12,612 nucleotides of DNA. Origin: an uncultured Acidimicrobiaceae bacterium. Its GTDB lineage: Bacteria; Actinomycetota; Acidimicrobiia; Acidimicrobiales; UBA8592. The position numbers and the translations under genes were made by a program. The stretch lies in contig CAJWET010000034.1 of NCBI GenBank assembly GCA_913031515.1, forward strand, positions 1 through 12,612. The letters are read 5' to 3'. Shown here piece by piece: positions 1 through 6,819 of this stretch. Each line of letters begins with the position of its first letter. The stretch's first letter is position 1. The notes under the pieces are model-generated. The model did not search any database. It was not told the origin of the DNA and saw nothing but the letters and a program-made list of their open reading frames with translations.

Positions 1-529
1 CTGTCCCCGCTGCAAGTCCACCACCAGCAGACGCACCGCCAATAGCGATCCGTTTTGATGAAGCACCTAAGTTATTTGCATTTTCGGCGAACCATTTCAG
101 CGCTGCGTAGCAATCATGCAATGGAGCGGGGAAGGGATTTTCGGGGGCGAGACGATAGTCAACTGAAACTACGACACATTGATGCTGATCAGCTACCGCA
201 GCACTGCCCGCATCATCCATATCAACGGAACCGAGTACCATGCCGCCGCCATGGATCCACAGCAAGCCAGGAGCTTCAGGTGGAAGCGATTGAGGTTTGT
301 AGACCCTCACCAAGACATCTGGATCCCCATCAAGACCGGGAACATGAACATCCTCAATGGAAATATGCTCCGGAAGTTCAGGTGCTGGCATTTGACTCAT
401 AAGAGCATCAAGTCCCGTTCTCGTCGCGTGAATATCTGTAAGGTCCAGCAATTTCTCAGGAAGTACGCTGAGGACAGCGCGATGCATATCGTCCAATTCA
501 GTTTCAAAATTAAATTTTCTACCTGTCAT
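1..529 (-). CDS. Alpha/beta hydrolase, HSL/NlhH-like esterase (3' end cut off by window)
   Basis: The first 176 residues of a serine esterase run off the left edge, so the C-terminal Asp and His of the catalytic triad are not visible. The oxyanion-hole motif HGGG is at residues 93-96. It is followed by DYRLAPE at 124-130 and the nucleophile elbow GASAG around Ser167. This order is diagnostic of the hormone-sensitive-lipase (alpha/beta hydrolase fold 3) family, which hydrolyses short-chain carboxyl esters in the cytoplasm. The ATG at 529 is preceded by AGGGAGGATTA, a strong Shine-Dalgarno, so the start is secure. No signal peptide is seen. It is divergent from the lipoprotein gene at 588, with 58 bases between them. 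The substrate cannot be told from sequence. Confidence 0.93.
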   Translation of the reverse strand, partial: MTGRKFNFETELDDMHRAVLSVLPEKLLDLTDIHATRTGLDALMSQMPAPELPEHISIEDVHVPGLDGDPDVLVRVYKPQSLPPEAPGLLWIHGGGMVLGSVDMDDAGSAAVADQHQCVVVSVDYRLAPENPFPAPLHDCYAALKWFAENANNLGASSKRIAIGGASAGGGLAAGT

Positions 530-587
530 TAATCCTCCCTGTTTCATAGAATGATAGGCATTTAGTAACATTACGTCTAAAACAAGA
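530..587. promoter_or_regulatory. Divergent intergenic region between hydrolase and lipoprotein genes
   Basis: These 58 bases separate two divergent start codons, so promoters for both genes should lie here or just inside the genes. The hydrolase Shine-Dalgarno occupies 531-540 on the minus strand. No convincing -35/-10 pair or operator-like inverted repeat was found by eye. Confidence 0.4.
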
Positions 588-2165
588 GTGAAGATGCATC
601 AAAACACGTTTAACATATTTAAGTTCATGACTTCTCTGACGTGCCTCTCGATAGTTCTGCTCCTTATTTTCACTTCGGGATGTTCGGAGGAACAAGATAA
701 TTCTTCACCTGGAAGAAGTGAAAAAACTGACTCCATTGAGGAACAACAACCGCAATCAGAATCTCTTACAAAGTCGACACCACAGGCAAGTCCAAACGTC
801 ACCCAACAACACGCGAGTGGCCGACCTGTCAGTTTTAGCTCGGAAATTCTCCCCATTCTCGAGAATCACTGCGCCCTGTGTCACGCCCCGGGTTCTCCTG
901 GATCAACGCACATGGAACTTGCCGTGGCCTCTGACGCCTCAGCAAACGCATTTGGAATAGGCCGGTTGGTGGACAGCGGCGACATGCCACCATGGCCTGC
1001 CTCAAAATTATCTCTTGACTTTGTGGGCGACCATTCAATTACAGAAGAACAAAAGAAACTTATTGTTGCATGGGCAGATCAAGGCGGCCCCATAGATACA
1101 ACGCCAGACAAAATAATAGTTTCCCAGAAGCCACTGATGACAATCACTGAGCCAGACCTTGCTATAACTTCAACAAAAGGGCCGTACCAAGGATCCACAG
1201 ATCTTCTCGATGACTACCGGTGCGTGATTTTCGACCCAGAAGTAGAGAAGACCGAATGGATTCTCGCATCGCATTTTGTACCCGACAAGTTGGAGGTTGT
1301 CCACCACGGACAATTTACCCTCGCCTCAGAGGAATACCGAGAGCAAGCAGAACAACTTGACGAATCCGACACTGGCGTCGGTTGGAGTTGCTACGGGGGG
1401 ACCGGTCTCTTAGAACAACAAAACGGTTACCAATTCGGTTTCGGTGGGTGGGCTCCAGGTGACCCTCCCGAAGTGAGTCCAGATGGCTACGCAGTTCCGT
1501 TACGTCCCGGAGATTTTCTCATCGTTCAACTCCATTATCATTTCGATTATTCAGCGCCGCCTGACCTTTCTACAATGTTGTTTGATTTGGCTAGTGACGA
1601 GGACATTGCTGCAAACGGAGGAGCCTTCAAGACATTAACAGGGCAGCTTTTTCTCGGACCGGCTGAGATCCCCTGTTACGACGGTGACACTCATCCTCTT
1701 TGCGATCGAGACGCAGCTATAGAAAATGCAGCTGAACTCTTTGGGTCGCGTGGCCGATTATCCAATTTCTTCAATCAACAATGCGGGTTTACGCCTGCTG
1801 ATTATGCCCATATGACGGAAGGTACGGCGAACTCTTCCTGTGATATTAGTGTCTCAGCTCCAGGAAAAATCGTGAGTCTCACTGGTCACATGCATGAACT
1901 TGGTTTAAGCATCCGTTTAACGTTGAATCCAGAAACAGAAAATGAACGTATCCTTTTGGATATCCCAGACTGGGACTTCCAATGGCAATTCAACTACCAC
2001 CCAGTCGAAGAAATCATTCTGCAGTACGGAGATACAATCCGAGTTGATTGCGCGTGGAATAGGGAAAGAGCACCGTACGAAGCAGTCGGATACATTCTCT
2101 GGTCGCTGGGCACCGGCGATGAAATGTGCTACTCAGGTATTACGACCGCCCCCATACGGAATTAA
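588..2165 (+). CDS. Exported lipoprotein: c-type haem domain plus PHM-like copper monooxygenase region
   Basis: This 525-residue protein has a hydrophobic N-terminus ending in TSGC (Cys32), which suggests lipoprotein processing and an extracytoplasmic location. A Ser/Gln/Pro-rich linker follows. A cytochrome c motif CALCH (Cys95, Cys98, His99) comes next, with a likely axial Met133 in SGDMPPW. From about residue 185 the pattern resembles copper type II ascorbate-dependent monooxygenases (PHM/DBH). VHH at 239-240 and LHYH at 316-318 would form the CuH site. HMHELG (His434, His436) and Met513 in DEMC would form the CuM site. All expected copper ligands seem present, so a hydroxylase fed electrons through the haem is plausible, but the substrate is unknown. 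The start is GTG 588 or ATG 594; AAGAG just upstream slightly favours 594. It converges on the SnoaL-like gene, ending 5 bases from it. Confidence 0.85.
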   Translation: MKMHQNTFNIFKFMTSLTCLSIVLLLIFTSGCSEEQDNSSPGRSEKTDSIEEQQPQSESLTKSTPQASPNVTQQHASGRPVSFSSEILPILENHCALCHAPGSPGSTHMELAVASDASANAFGIGRLVDSGDMPPWPASKLSLDFVGDHSITEEQKKLIVAWADQGGPIDTTPDKIIVSQKPLMTITEPDLAITSTKGPYQGSTDLLDDYRCVIFDPEVEKTEWILASHFVPDKLEVVHHGQFTLASEEYREQAEQLDESDTGVGWSCYGGTGLLEQQNGYQFGFGGWAPGDPPEVSPDGYAVPLRPGDFLIVQLHYHFDYSAPPDLSTMLFDLASDEDIAANGGAFKTLTGQLFLGPAEIPCYDGDTHPLCDRDAAIENAAELFGSRGRLSNFFNQQCGFTPADYAHMTEGTANSSCDISVSAPGKIVSLTGHMHELGLSIRLTLNPETENERILLDIPDWDFQWQFNYHPVEEIILQYGDTIRVDCAWNRERAPYEAVGYILWSLGTGDEMCYSGITTAPIRN

Positions 2166-2170
2166 TGCAG

Positions 2171-2659
2171 TTATCTCTCTAAGAATTTTCGACCTGCTTC
2201 ACGTGCCTCAGCCATAATTGAATGATCGCCTTGCCTCCATAAAACCGTTAGCTTGACGCCGGTCAATAACCATCCAGTAGGGGACTGTGGACTGCGGATG
2301 AGTGTGTCATCGTAGTATCCGCCCAAAGTGAACCAAGAGTCAGGTTTCTCAGCTTCGAAGACATGGTGGGCCTGCATATACATGCGGCACGTAGCGGCGT
2401 CCCCATTTATAACAGGCATGGGGTTCGTCATAGTGTGTTGAGTTGCCGCCAGTCCAGTAAAAAGCGGTTGCACATTTCTAACCCACTGGTCACCAGACAG
2501 GATGCTTGGCTCTGTAACCGATGAGCCTTCATACGAGGAAAAATCAATTTCAACTTGATCAGCGAAAATAGACCTGTACAGCACAAAGTCTTTCGTATCA
2601 ATGCCGGTTGCATACAGGTATATGGTTTCTGGGATCGTTATCTTGTCATCTGCAGTCAT
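2171..2659 (-). CDS. SnoaL-like / NTF2-like fold protein
   Basis: This is a 162-residue single-domain protein of the SnoaL_4/NTF2-like type. It has an N-terminal helix (IPETIYLYATGID), then FADQVEIDFSSYEG, the TQHTMTNP turn, an AHHVF strand and a final GWLLTGVKLTVLW strand, which is the usual order of the cone-shaped fold. Members include small dehydratases, isomerases and hydroxylases, and many have no known function. The His of QHT and the Asp/Tyr of the FADxxEIDF segment line the pocket in relatives. The ATG at 2659 lies 5 bases after the stop of the MBL-fold gene, so it is probably the last gene of that operon. Its Shine-Dalgarno is weak, which suggests translational coupling. No reaction can be assigned. 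Confidence 0.85.
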   Translation of the reverse strand: MTADDKITIPETIYLYATGIDTKDFVLYRSIFADQVEIDFSSYEGSSVTEPSILSGDQWVRNVQPLFTGLAATQHTMTNPMPVINGDAATCRMYMQAHHVFEAEKPDSWFTLGGYYDDTLIRSPQSPTGWLLTGVKLTVLWRQGDHSIMAEAREAGRKFLER

Positions 2660-2664
2660 TGATT

Positions 2665-3534
2665 TTACTCGTTTCCGGTGACTGAGAAATAAACTCCGCT
2701 TTCCGAACTTCGTAACAGTCCACTTGTTGGTGGAGCGAAATGAGTACCAAGGAAGAGCGTTTCGGTATCAACGAATCTTTCAATGACAGTTTCCCTTGTT
2801 GCCGTTGACATGTCGGTGTCCCAATCAAAGGAACTACATAGTGATGGTTCCGCAAATTGGATCGGGCTGTGAGTCATGTCACCGGTGATTAAAGCTTCTT
2901 CGCCTTCAGAGGAGATGAGCACAGAAACGTGGCCGGGTGTATGGCCAGGAGTTGGCACTAGACGGACCTCAGAGGTTATCTCATGGTCGGATTCCACGAA
3001 ATCGGCAAGGCCAAGGTCAATGATCGGTTGTACCGAGGGTTCCATGACAGTAGGGTCGTAATTTTCAGAATCCGGTCCACTCTGTTCAATTTCTGCTTTT
3101 GAGAAGAGATATCTAGCATTTGGAAACGTCGGTACATTATCTCCATTGACTTCTCGCATGTTCCAACCAACATGGTCCATATGGAAATGCGTGCAGAGCA
3201 CCACATCTATATTCTCAAGAGGAGTTCCGAGTGCTTCGCTGAGGCGTTCAGGAAAATCTTCGGCTGGAGGAACAGGCATTTGGGAAGAAACTCCGATGCA
3301 TGTGTCAACAACAATTTTGGTACCTTCACTTATCACGAGAAAGCTATGTATAGAGAGAAGGATCTCGTTAGCTTCGCTTACAGCCCAGGGTTTCAACCAT
3401 TGACTATGGGTATCAATGAGCCGGTTCATCCCCGGAATGAGTTCTTCGCTTGGAACAGGAAGCACATGTTCCTCCACTCGAATAACTTTCACATCCCCTA
3501 TGTTCCATTGCAAAAGATCCATTTCGTTCCCCAT
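2665..3534 (-). CDS. Metallo-beta-lactamase-fold hydrolase
   Basis: This protein of about 289 residues carries the full set of MBL metal ligands. HFHMDH is at about 116-121, the PTPGHTPGH loop gives a His near 202, the bridging Asp is in ITGDMTH near 219, and the last His is in LGTHFAPP near 265. It resembles the lactonase/AHL-hydrolase-like branch (MBL-fold metallohydrolases of roughly 280-300 residues) rather than true beta-lactamases. It is probably cytoplasmic, with no signal peptide. The ATG at 3534 overlaps the preceding TGA stop by one base (TGATG), a sign of translational coupling to the selenoprotein candidate. An ATG at 3522, preceded by GGGGA, is an alternative start. Such enzymes often hydrolyse thioesters or lactones. 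The substrate here is unknown, though the neighbours suggest a thiol adduct. Confidence 0.92.
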   Translation of the reverse strand: MGNEMDLLQWNIGDVKVIRVEEHVLPVPSEELIPGMNRLIDTHSQWLKPWAVSEANEILLSIHSFLVISEGTKIVVDTCIGVSSQMPVPPAEDFPERLSEALGTPLENIDVVLCTHFHMDHVGWNMREVNGDNVPTFPNARYLFSKAEIEQSGPDSENYDPTVMEPSVQPIIDLGLADFVESDHEITSEVRLVPTPGHTPGHVSVLISSEGEEALITGDMTHSPIQFAEPSLCSSFDWDTDMSTATRETVIERFVDTETLFLGTHFAPPTSGLLRSSESGVYFSVTGNE

Positions 3535-4175
3535 CAAGGTCTTTCACCAAATACCGGGTTTTCTGTTCTGGTCCGTTTTAGTTCCCAAAACCCCGGTGTT
3601 GTCGTTAAGGTAACCACGCTGTCCCATAATTTCACGCTTTCTTCTTGTCCAAGTACGCGGGTTATCACAGGTCCAAATATCCCGACTTTTTCCCCCGCAG
3701 GGTCTTTAAAGGCAATGATCGGAGTTCCGATGTCATTTCCCGCTAATTCGATTCCTTCTCCCATACGAGTACGGATCTCCTCATCAAAAGCGGGATCCTC
3801 ATAAGCGGCAACATGATGTCTACTGAGACCAATCGAGTCTAAAGCATCTTCAAGGGCGAAGTCCATGAAATCCCTATCATGGTGGATTCTCCGTCCCAGC
3901 TCCCAGTAGTAGTTTTGAACAGCTCCATGCCCTTCTCCAGCTCGGATGGATTCCATTACCCTCAGCAAGTTATGGGAACGTTCATACCAGTCAAAACGCG
4001 GGTTTTCCCTCTCGGGCTCGTTTTTGAAATACAAGCTGATTGGTTGCCATGTAATAGACAAGTCACGATGCGGTTGTACCTCGTCAACGACCCACCTGGC
4101 CGTAACCCAACACCAAGGTCAGATCGGATCAACCCAGAATTCTATATCCGCTTTGGCCCTCGCATAATCATAGAT
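3534..4175 (-). CDS. Candidate selenoprotein: Rv2466c-like mycothiol-dependent nitroreductase / DsbA-family oxidoreductase with U-P-W-C active site
   Basis: The 175 codons from TTG 4061 to the TGA at 3534-3536 encode a DsbA-family protein whose end (IFGPV, KLWDSVVT, FWELKRTRTE) closely follows Mycobacterium Rv2466c. That family is about 207 residues long and has a CPWC active site at residues 19-22. The same frame continues upstream as FWVDPI-TGA-PWCWVTARW, so the missing N-terminus is there. The first active-site Cys is replaced by TGA at 4119-4121. Read as selenocysteine, it gives U-P-W-C and a protein of about 213 residues. A cis-Pro (GTP, about residue 152) is present. Rv2466c uses mycothiol to reduce its disulfide, and a similar cytoplasmic role is inferred. 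No ATG, GTG or TTG lies at the expected start; the ATC at 4175 is a placeholder that puts U at residue 19. The gene follows the alcohol dehydrogenase by 4 bases and overlaps the MBL gene by 1. The alternative is a nonsense-mutated pseudogene. Confidence 0.8.
4083..4106 (-). promoter_or_regulatory. Candidate bacterial SECIS hairpin downstream of in-frame TGA
   Basis: In the mRNA (minus strand) GUUACGGCC pairs with GGUCGUUGAC around a five-base AGGUG loop. The upper stem has five pairs (CGGCC with GGUCG, one of them G-U), then one bulged U and four more pairs including one U-G. The loop starts 22 nt after the TGA, leaving 21 nt between them. Bacterial SECIS elements typically have 16-37 nt between UGA and a small apical loop with G in its first two positions, and this hairpin fits both rules. 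It lies inside the coding sequence, as bacterial SECIS elements do. SelB binding is inferred. Confidence 0.6.
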
Positions 4176-4179
4176 ACTG

Positions 4180-5205
4180 TCATGGGCGCACGAGGACCTT
4201 GGTGTGCTCAGACTGGCCGCCAGCCAACTCGACAAAGGTGTCGGCAATTTCGGATAGAGCCACCGTCCCAGAATGCAAAGCATCCAAATCAATCCGGCCA
4301 TCACCTACGTACCCCATCGTCATTTCAAATTCCTCGTGTGTGTATCCGAGCGCAGCTGAAACATTTATCTCCTTAGTGAGCCATTGTCGGGGACTCATCG
4401 GGGCATCTCCCATAGCCAAACCGATCAACGAAACTCGTCCTCCACGCCGAGCCAAGTCAACTGCTGACTGAACGGTTGCCGGAATACCAGCGCATTCATA
4501 AACAACATCTCCACCCAAGCCCCGAGTATGCTCAGCGACGAAATCCACGGCGATGCTCGGATCAATGCTGTGATGTGCTCCAAGGTTCAACGCCAGATCC
4601 CTACGTGTATTATTGGGTTCCACGACGATAGTTGTTCCTGCTCCGGCTGCAAGAACCCATTGCAAAGCGCTCAGACCAATTGGTCCAGCACCTTGAATAA
4701 CAGCCACATCACCCAATCGCGGTGCAGTGGCGCGCACAGCATGGAAACAAATAGCCGCTGGTTCAATCTGGGCAGCTTGTTCATCCGTTAAGTCTGGGTT
4801 TGCTGGCACCACACGACCGTGGTGGATGGTTAGTCGTTCAGCAAAACCGCCGTGGGGCGTCTCAAAAGGTCCTCTCCCCATCGTCGCCATTAGTACTGTT
4901 TGGCACTTGTTCATTTGGCCTGCGTGACAAGCGGGGCAGGATCCGCACGAAGGGGGGACAGCGATTATTACCCTGTCTCCTTCATCAACGCGGGTTACTT
5001 CAGAGCCCGCTTTTGAAATAATCCCCGTCCATTCATGGCCGCACGTAGCAGGCCAAGCGGGTCCTGGGCTCTGAAAAGAATGAATATCGGTTCCGCAAAT
5101 TCCGCAGAGGGTAATGTCCACAACGACCTGGTCACTATCGGGAGCACTTTCCTCGAATTCGACGAATTCGATCGTTTCCTTATCAGTGATCAGCGCAGCG
5201 TGCAT
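4180..5205 (-). CDS. Zinc-dependent medium-chain alcohol dehydrogenase
   Basis: This complete 341-residue MDR-family dehydrogenase is about the usual family length. Catalytic zinc ligands are Cys37 (GICGTD), His57-Glu58 (GHEW) and Glu148. The four-Cys structural zinc lobe is Cys87, Cys90, Cys93 and Cys101. The Rossmann motif GAGPIG at 172-177 is followed by IVVEP, whose Glu196 at the end of strand 2 favours NAD over NADP. It should oxidise an alcohol, polyol or hemithioacetal-type adduct in the cytoplasm. It resembles the threonine/sorbitol dehydrogenase group, and the exact substrate is not evident. The ATG at 5205 has a weak TAGG eight bases upstream. The stop is followed within 4 bases by the selenoprotein candidate, and an off-frame ATG overlaps the stop (ATGA). 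Mycobacteria also pair an MDR dehydrogenase (MscR, mycothiol-dependent) with an MBL protein, so a mycothiol link is possible. Confidence 0.95.
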   Translation of the reverse strand: MHAALITDKETIEFVEFEESAPDSDQVVVDITLCGICGTDIHSFQSPGPAWPATCGHEWTGIISKAGSEVTRVDEGDRVIIAVPPSCGSCPACHAGQMNKCQTVLMATMGRGPFETPHGGFAERLTIHHGRVVPANPDLTDEQAAQIEPAAICFHAVRATAPRLGDVAVIQGAGPIGLSALQWVLAAGAGTTIVVEPNNTRRDLALNLGAHHSIDPSIAVDFVAEHTRGLGGDVVYECAGIPATVQSAVDLARRGGRVSLIGLAMGDAPMSPRQWLTKEINVSAALGYTHEEFEMTMGYVGDGRIDLDALHSGTVALSEIADTFVELAGGQSEHTKVLVRP

Positions 5206-5275
5206 ATGCTCAACCTAGTCCCAGTAGTAAAAAATTTCATATCCACCGACAATGATACATCTCCCCAAAACAGCC

Positions 5276-5884
5276 CTATGGGGTAATAATTACCTTGTTC
5301 CCCAGGTGCATAGTTTCGTTTACCGACCGCACCGAGCGCACTCCCGCCCGTGAGGCTTGTATCCGAGTAATGCTGGCGTAGTCGATGCGCAAACCGTACC
5401 GATCGCCGTACCCGAGCGTTCGTTGGAGATAGCACATTGTGACCATCGCATGGCAAAACGCCACAACGGTTTTCCCTGAGTTGTCAGCGATTATTTGCTC
5501 AAAAGCTCTGTAGACCCGATCAGCGAATGCTTCGATGTCTACGTCACCATGCATACTGTCAGGGTCATCGACGATTGCTTGCCATTCATCGCCCCCTTTG
5601 GCTTTCACTTCTTCCATCGGAAGGTACGTGTCGCTATCTTTGTCGATCTCGACGAGGTCATCAACGATGACCAAATCCATGCCCAGTTTCTCGACAAGAG
5701 GCTGAGCGGTTTGACGTGCTCGAAGCATGGGAGAGGAGACGATTAAATCTATATTCCGATCTGACAAGTAGTCTGCGACCGCGTTCGCTTGTTCAAGCCC
5801 CACGTCGGTCAAGCTGGGGTCAGCGGTTCCATCGACTCCTTCGACGCGGTTGGGTCTTCCATGTCTAACAATTATTAATTCCAC
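5276..5884 (-). CDS. Histidine phosphatase family protein (phosphoglycerate mutase-like)
   Basis: This 202-residue protein begins directly with the catalytic RHG motif (Arg7, His8, Gly9). It continues with SSPMLRARQTA (phosphate-binding Arg near 57), an acidic VEID segment (Glu79) and the second catalytic His145 in FCHAMV. This is the complete active site of branch 1 histidine phosphatases, which go through a phosphohistidine intermediate. It could be a phosphatase of a small phosphorylated metabolite or a mutase. The divergent sequence favours a phosphatase. The start is GTG 5884, the only in-frame start that keeps the N-terminal strand, and no clear Shine-Dalgarno is seen. The alcohol dehydrogenase begins 70 bases downstream on the same strand, so it may be the first gene of that operon. 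It is divergent from the SDR at 5993. Confidence 0.93.
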   Translation of the reverse strand: MELIIVRHGRPNRVEGVDGTADPSLTDVGLEQANAVADYLSDRNIDLIVSSPMLRARQTAQPLVEKLGMDLVIVDDLVEIDKDSDTYLPMEEVKAKGGDEWQAIVDDPDSMHGDVDIEAFADRVYRAFEQIIADNSGKTVVAFCHAMVTMCYLQRTLGYGDRYGLRIDYASITRIQASRAGVRSVRSVNETMHLGNKVIITP

Positions 5885-5992
5885 ATCATGAGCTTAGGGA
5901 AGCTGATCCGGAAGACCACCCTACGCACCGAAATAATTATGAAGGAAGAGACGAATACGGCACTCATTACACAATTCATATAAGGTGAAATT
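5885..5992. promoter_or_regulatory. Divergent promoter region between histidine phosphatase and SDR
   Basis: This 108-base gap separates two divergent genes and should hold promoters for both. At its right end is a perfect inverted repeat (annotated separately), and TATAAG at 5979-5984 resembles a -10 box but overlaps the SDR ribosome-binding site. No clear -35 partner was found. Confidence 0.45.
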
Positions 5993-5995
5993 GTG
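5970..5995 (+). repeat. 7-bp inverted repeat spanning the SDR ribosome-binding site and start codon
   Basis: CACAATT at 5970-5976 and AATTGTG at 5989-5995 are perfect inverted repeats with a 12-base spacer. The spacer holds the AAGGTG Shine-Dalgarno, and the right arm contains the GTG start codon. It could be a repressor operator or an RNA hairpin that hides the start. Neither has been shown. Confidence 0.5.
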
Positions 5996-6817
5996 AGCGA
6001 CCTGCCAACACTCGATCTAACGGGGGGGAAAGCACTCGTTGTAGGTGGGGCTGGTGGGGGCATAGGATCCGCAGTTACCTTAGCCATCGCAGAGGCCGGA
6101 GCAGAACTTCACATCGTTACTGACGATAAAGGACACGCAGAAGAAGTCATCGAAGAAGGAAAAGGTTTGCGAGGGTCGATTCAAGCACATATCGCAGATG
6201 TCACCGACGAAACGGCTTTCTCTAAGGTGCTTCGTCAAATTTTGATAGGGCCAGATCCAGTTAAGTTTCTAGTAAATGTTGTTGGCGGGGTCGGAGTTAC
6301 AGACTGGAGTCGGACAAAAGATTGCCAATTAGATACCTTTGATCGAATCCTTTCAAGAAATCTTCGATATGCCCTAGTTAGCTGTCGCCAGTTTGCATCA
6401 TCACTTATAGAAAAATCTTCGCCAGGGGCAATTGTCAATATCTCATCTATCGCAGCAAGAGCCATTCCCCTTCTTGCTGGGTATGGAGCTGCAAAAGCAG
6501 GGCTGGAATCCATGTCCCGAACCATGGCTGCTGAGTGGGGCCAATACAGTATTCGAGTGAATGCGGTAGCGCCGGGAACAGTGAAGACACCAAGGGCTGG
6601 CCAGAACGATGTTCAAGAAGTTTCCCAGAGGATTCCGCTTCAACGCCGAGGAGAACCCACAGATATCGCCAATGCTGTCCTCTTTCTTCTATCAGAGAAA
6701 GCAAGCTATATAACTGGTCAGACCTTGACCGTTGATGGAGGGTCGACCCTTGGAGCATCGGGTGACAGCCTTCCTGATGTAGTCACTAATCCGGCGGTAC
6801 GTGAACAATTCAACTAG
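5993..6817 (+). CDS. Short-chain dehydrogenase/reductase with variant NVVG motif
   Basis: This 274-residue classical SDR has the glycine-rich dinucleotide motif GGAGGGIG at 18-25 and an acidic ADVTD adenine-contact segment at 69-73. Ser151/152 lie in NISSI, the catalytic Tyr164 and Lys168 in YGAAK, the PG motif in VAPGTVKTP, and the terminal VDGG at 247-250. The usual NNAG is replaced by NVVG (95-98). This keeps the Asn but changes the turn, as seen in some FabG-like subgroups. It should carry out NAD(P)-dependent oxidation or reduction of an alcohol/ketone. The GTG start at 5993 is supported by AAGGTG six bases upstream. It is the only plus-strand gene between two minus-strand blocks and converges on the MOSC gene, with stops 2 bases apart. 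Confidence 0.94.
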   Translation: MSDLPTLDLTGGKALVVGGAGGGIGSAVTLAIAEAGAELHIVTDDKGHAEEVIEEGKGLRGSIQAHIADVTDETAFSKVLRQILIGPDPVKFLVNVVGGVGVTDWSRTKDCQLDTFDRILSRNLRYALVSCRQFASSLIEKSSPGAIVNISSIAARAIPLLAGYGAAKAGLESMSRTMAAEWGQYSIRVNAVAPGTVKTPRAGQNDVQEVSQRIPLQRRGEPTDIANAVLFLLSEKASYITGQTLTVDGGSTLGASGDSLPDVVTNPAVREQFN

Positions 6818-6819
6818 AA

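Noticed and set aside
4094..4119. A second hairpin starting at the TGA itself (ACCU...AGGU, loop UGGGUU)
   Set aside because: Its loop is only 9 nt from the TGA, too close for a bacterial SECIS element. It also competes with the better placed hairpin at 4083-4106.
4119..4121. TGA read as Trp or Gly through a variant genetic code
   Set aside because: TGA is used as a real stop in this window, for example at the ends of the alcohol dehydrogenase, the kinase and the selenoprotein candidate itself, where the proteins end at the expected family length.
5154..5172. Direct repeat of GAATTCGA
   Set aside because: It lies inside the dehydrogenase coding sequence and simply encodes the repeated Glu-Phe of IEFVEFEE.
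5268..5284. CCCTATGGGG as a terminator after the histidine phosphatase
   Set aside because: The stem is only about three to four pairs and no U-run follows directly. The T-run further on is too distant.
5989..5998. AATTGTGAGC resembles the left half of the E. coli lac operator
   Set aside because: The right half is absent, there is no lac-type gene nearby and the similarity is short. It is most likely chance.
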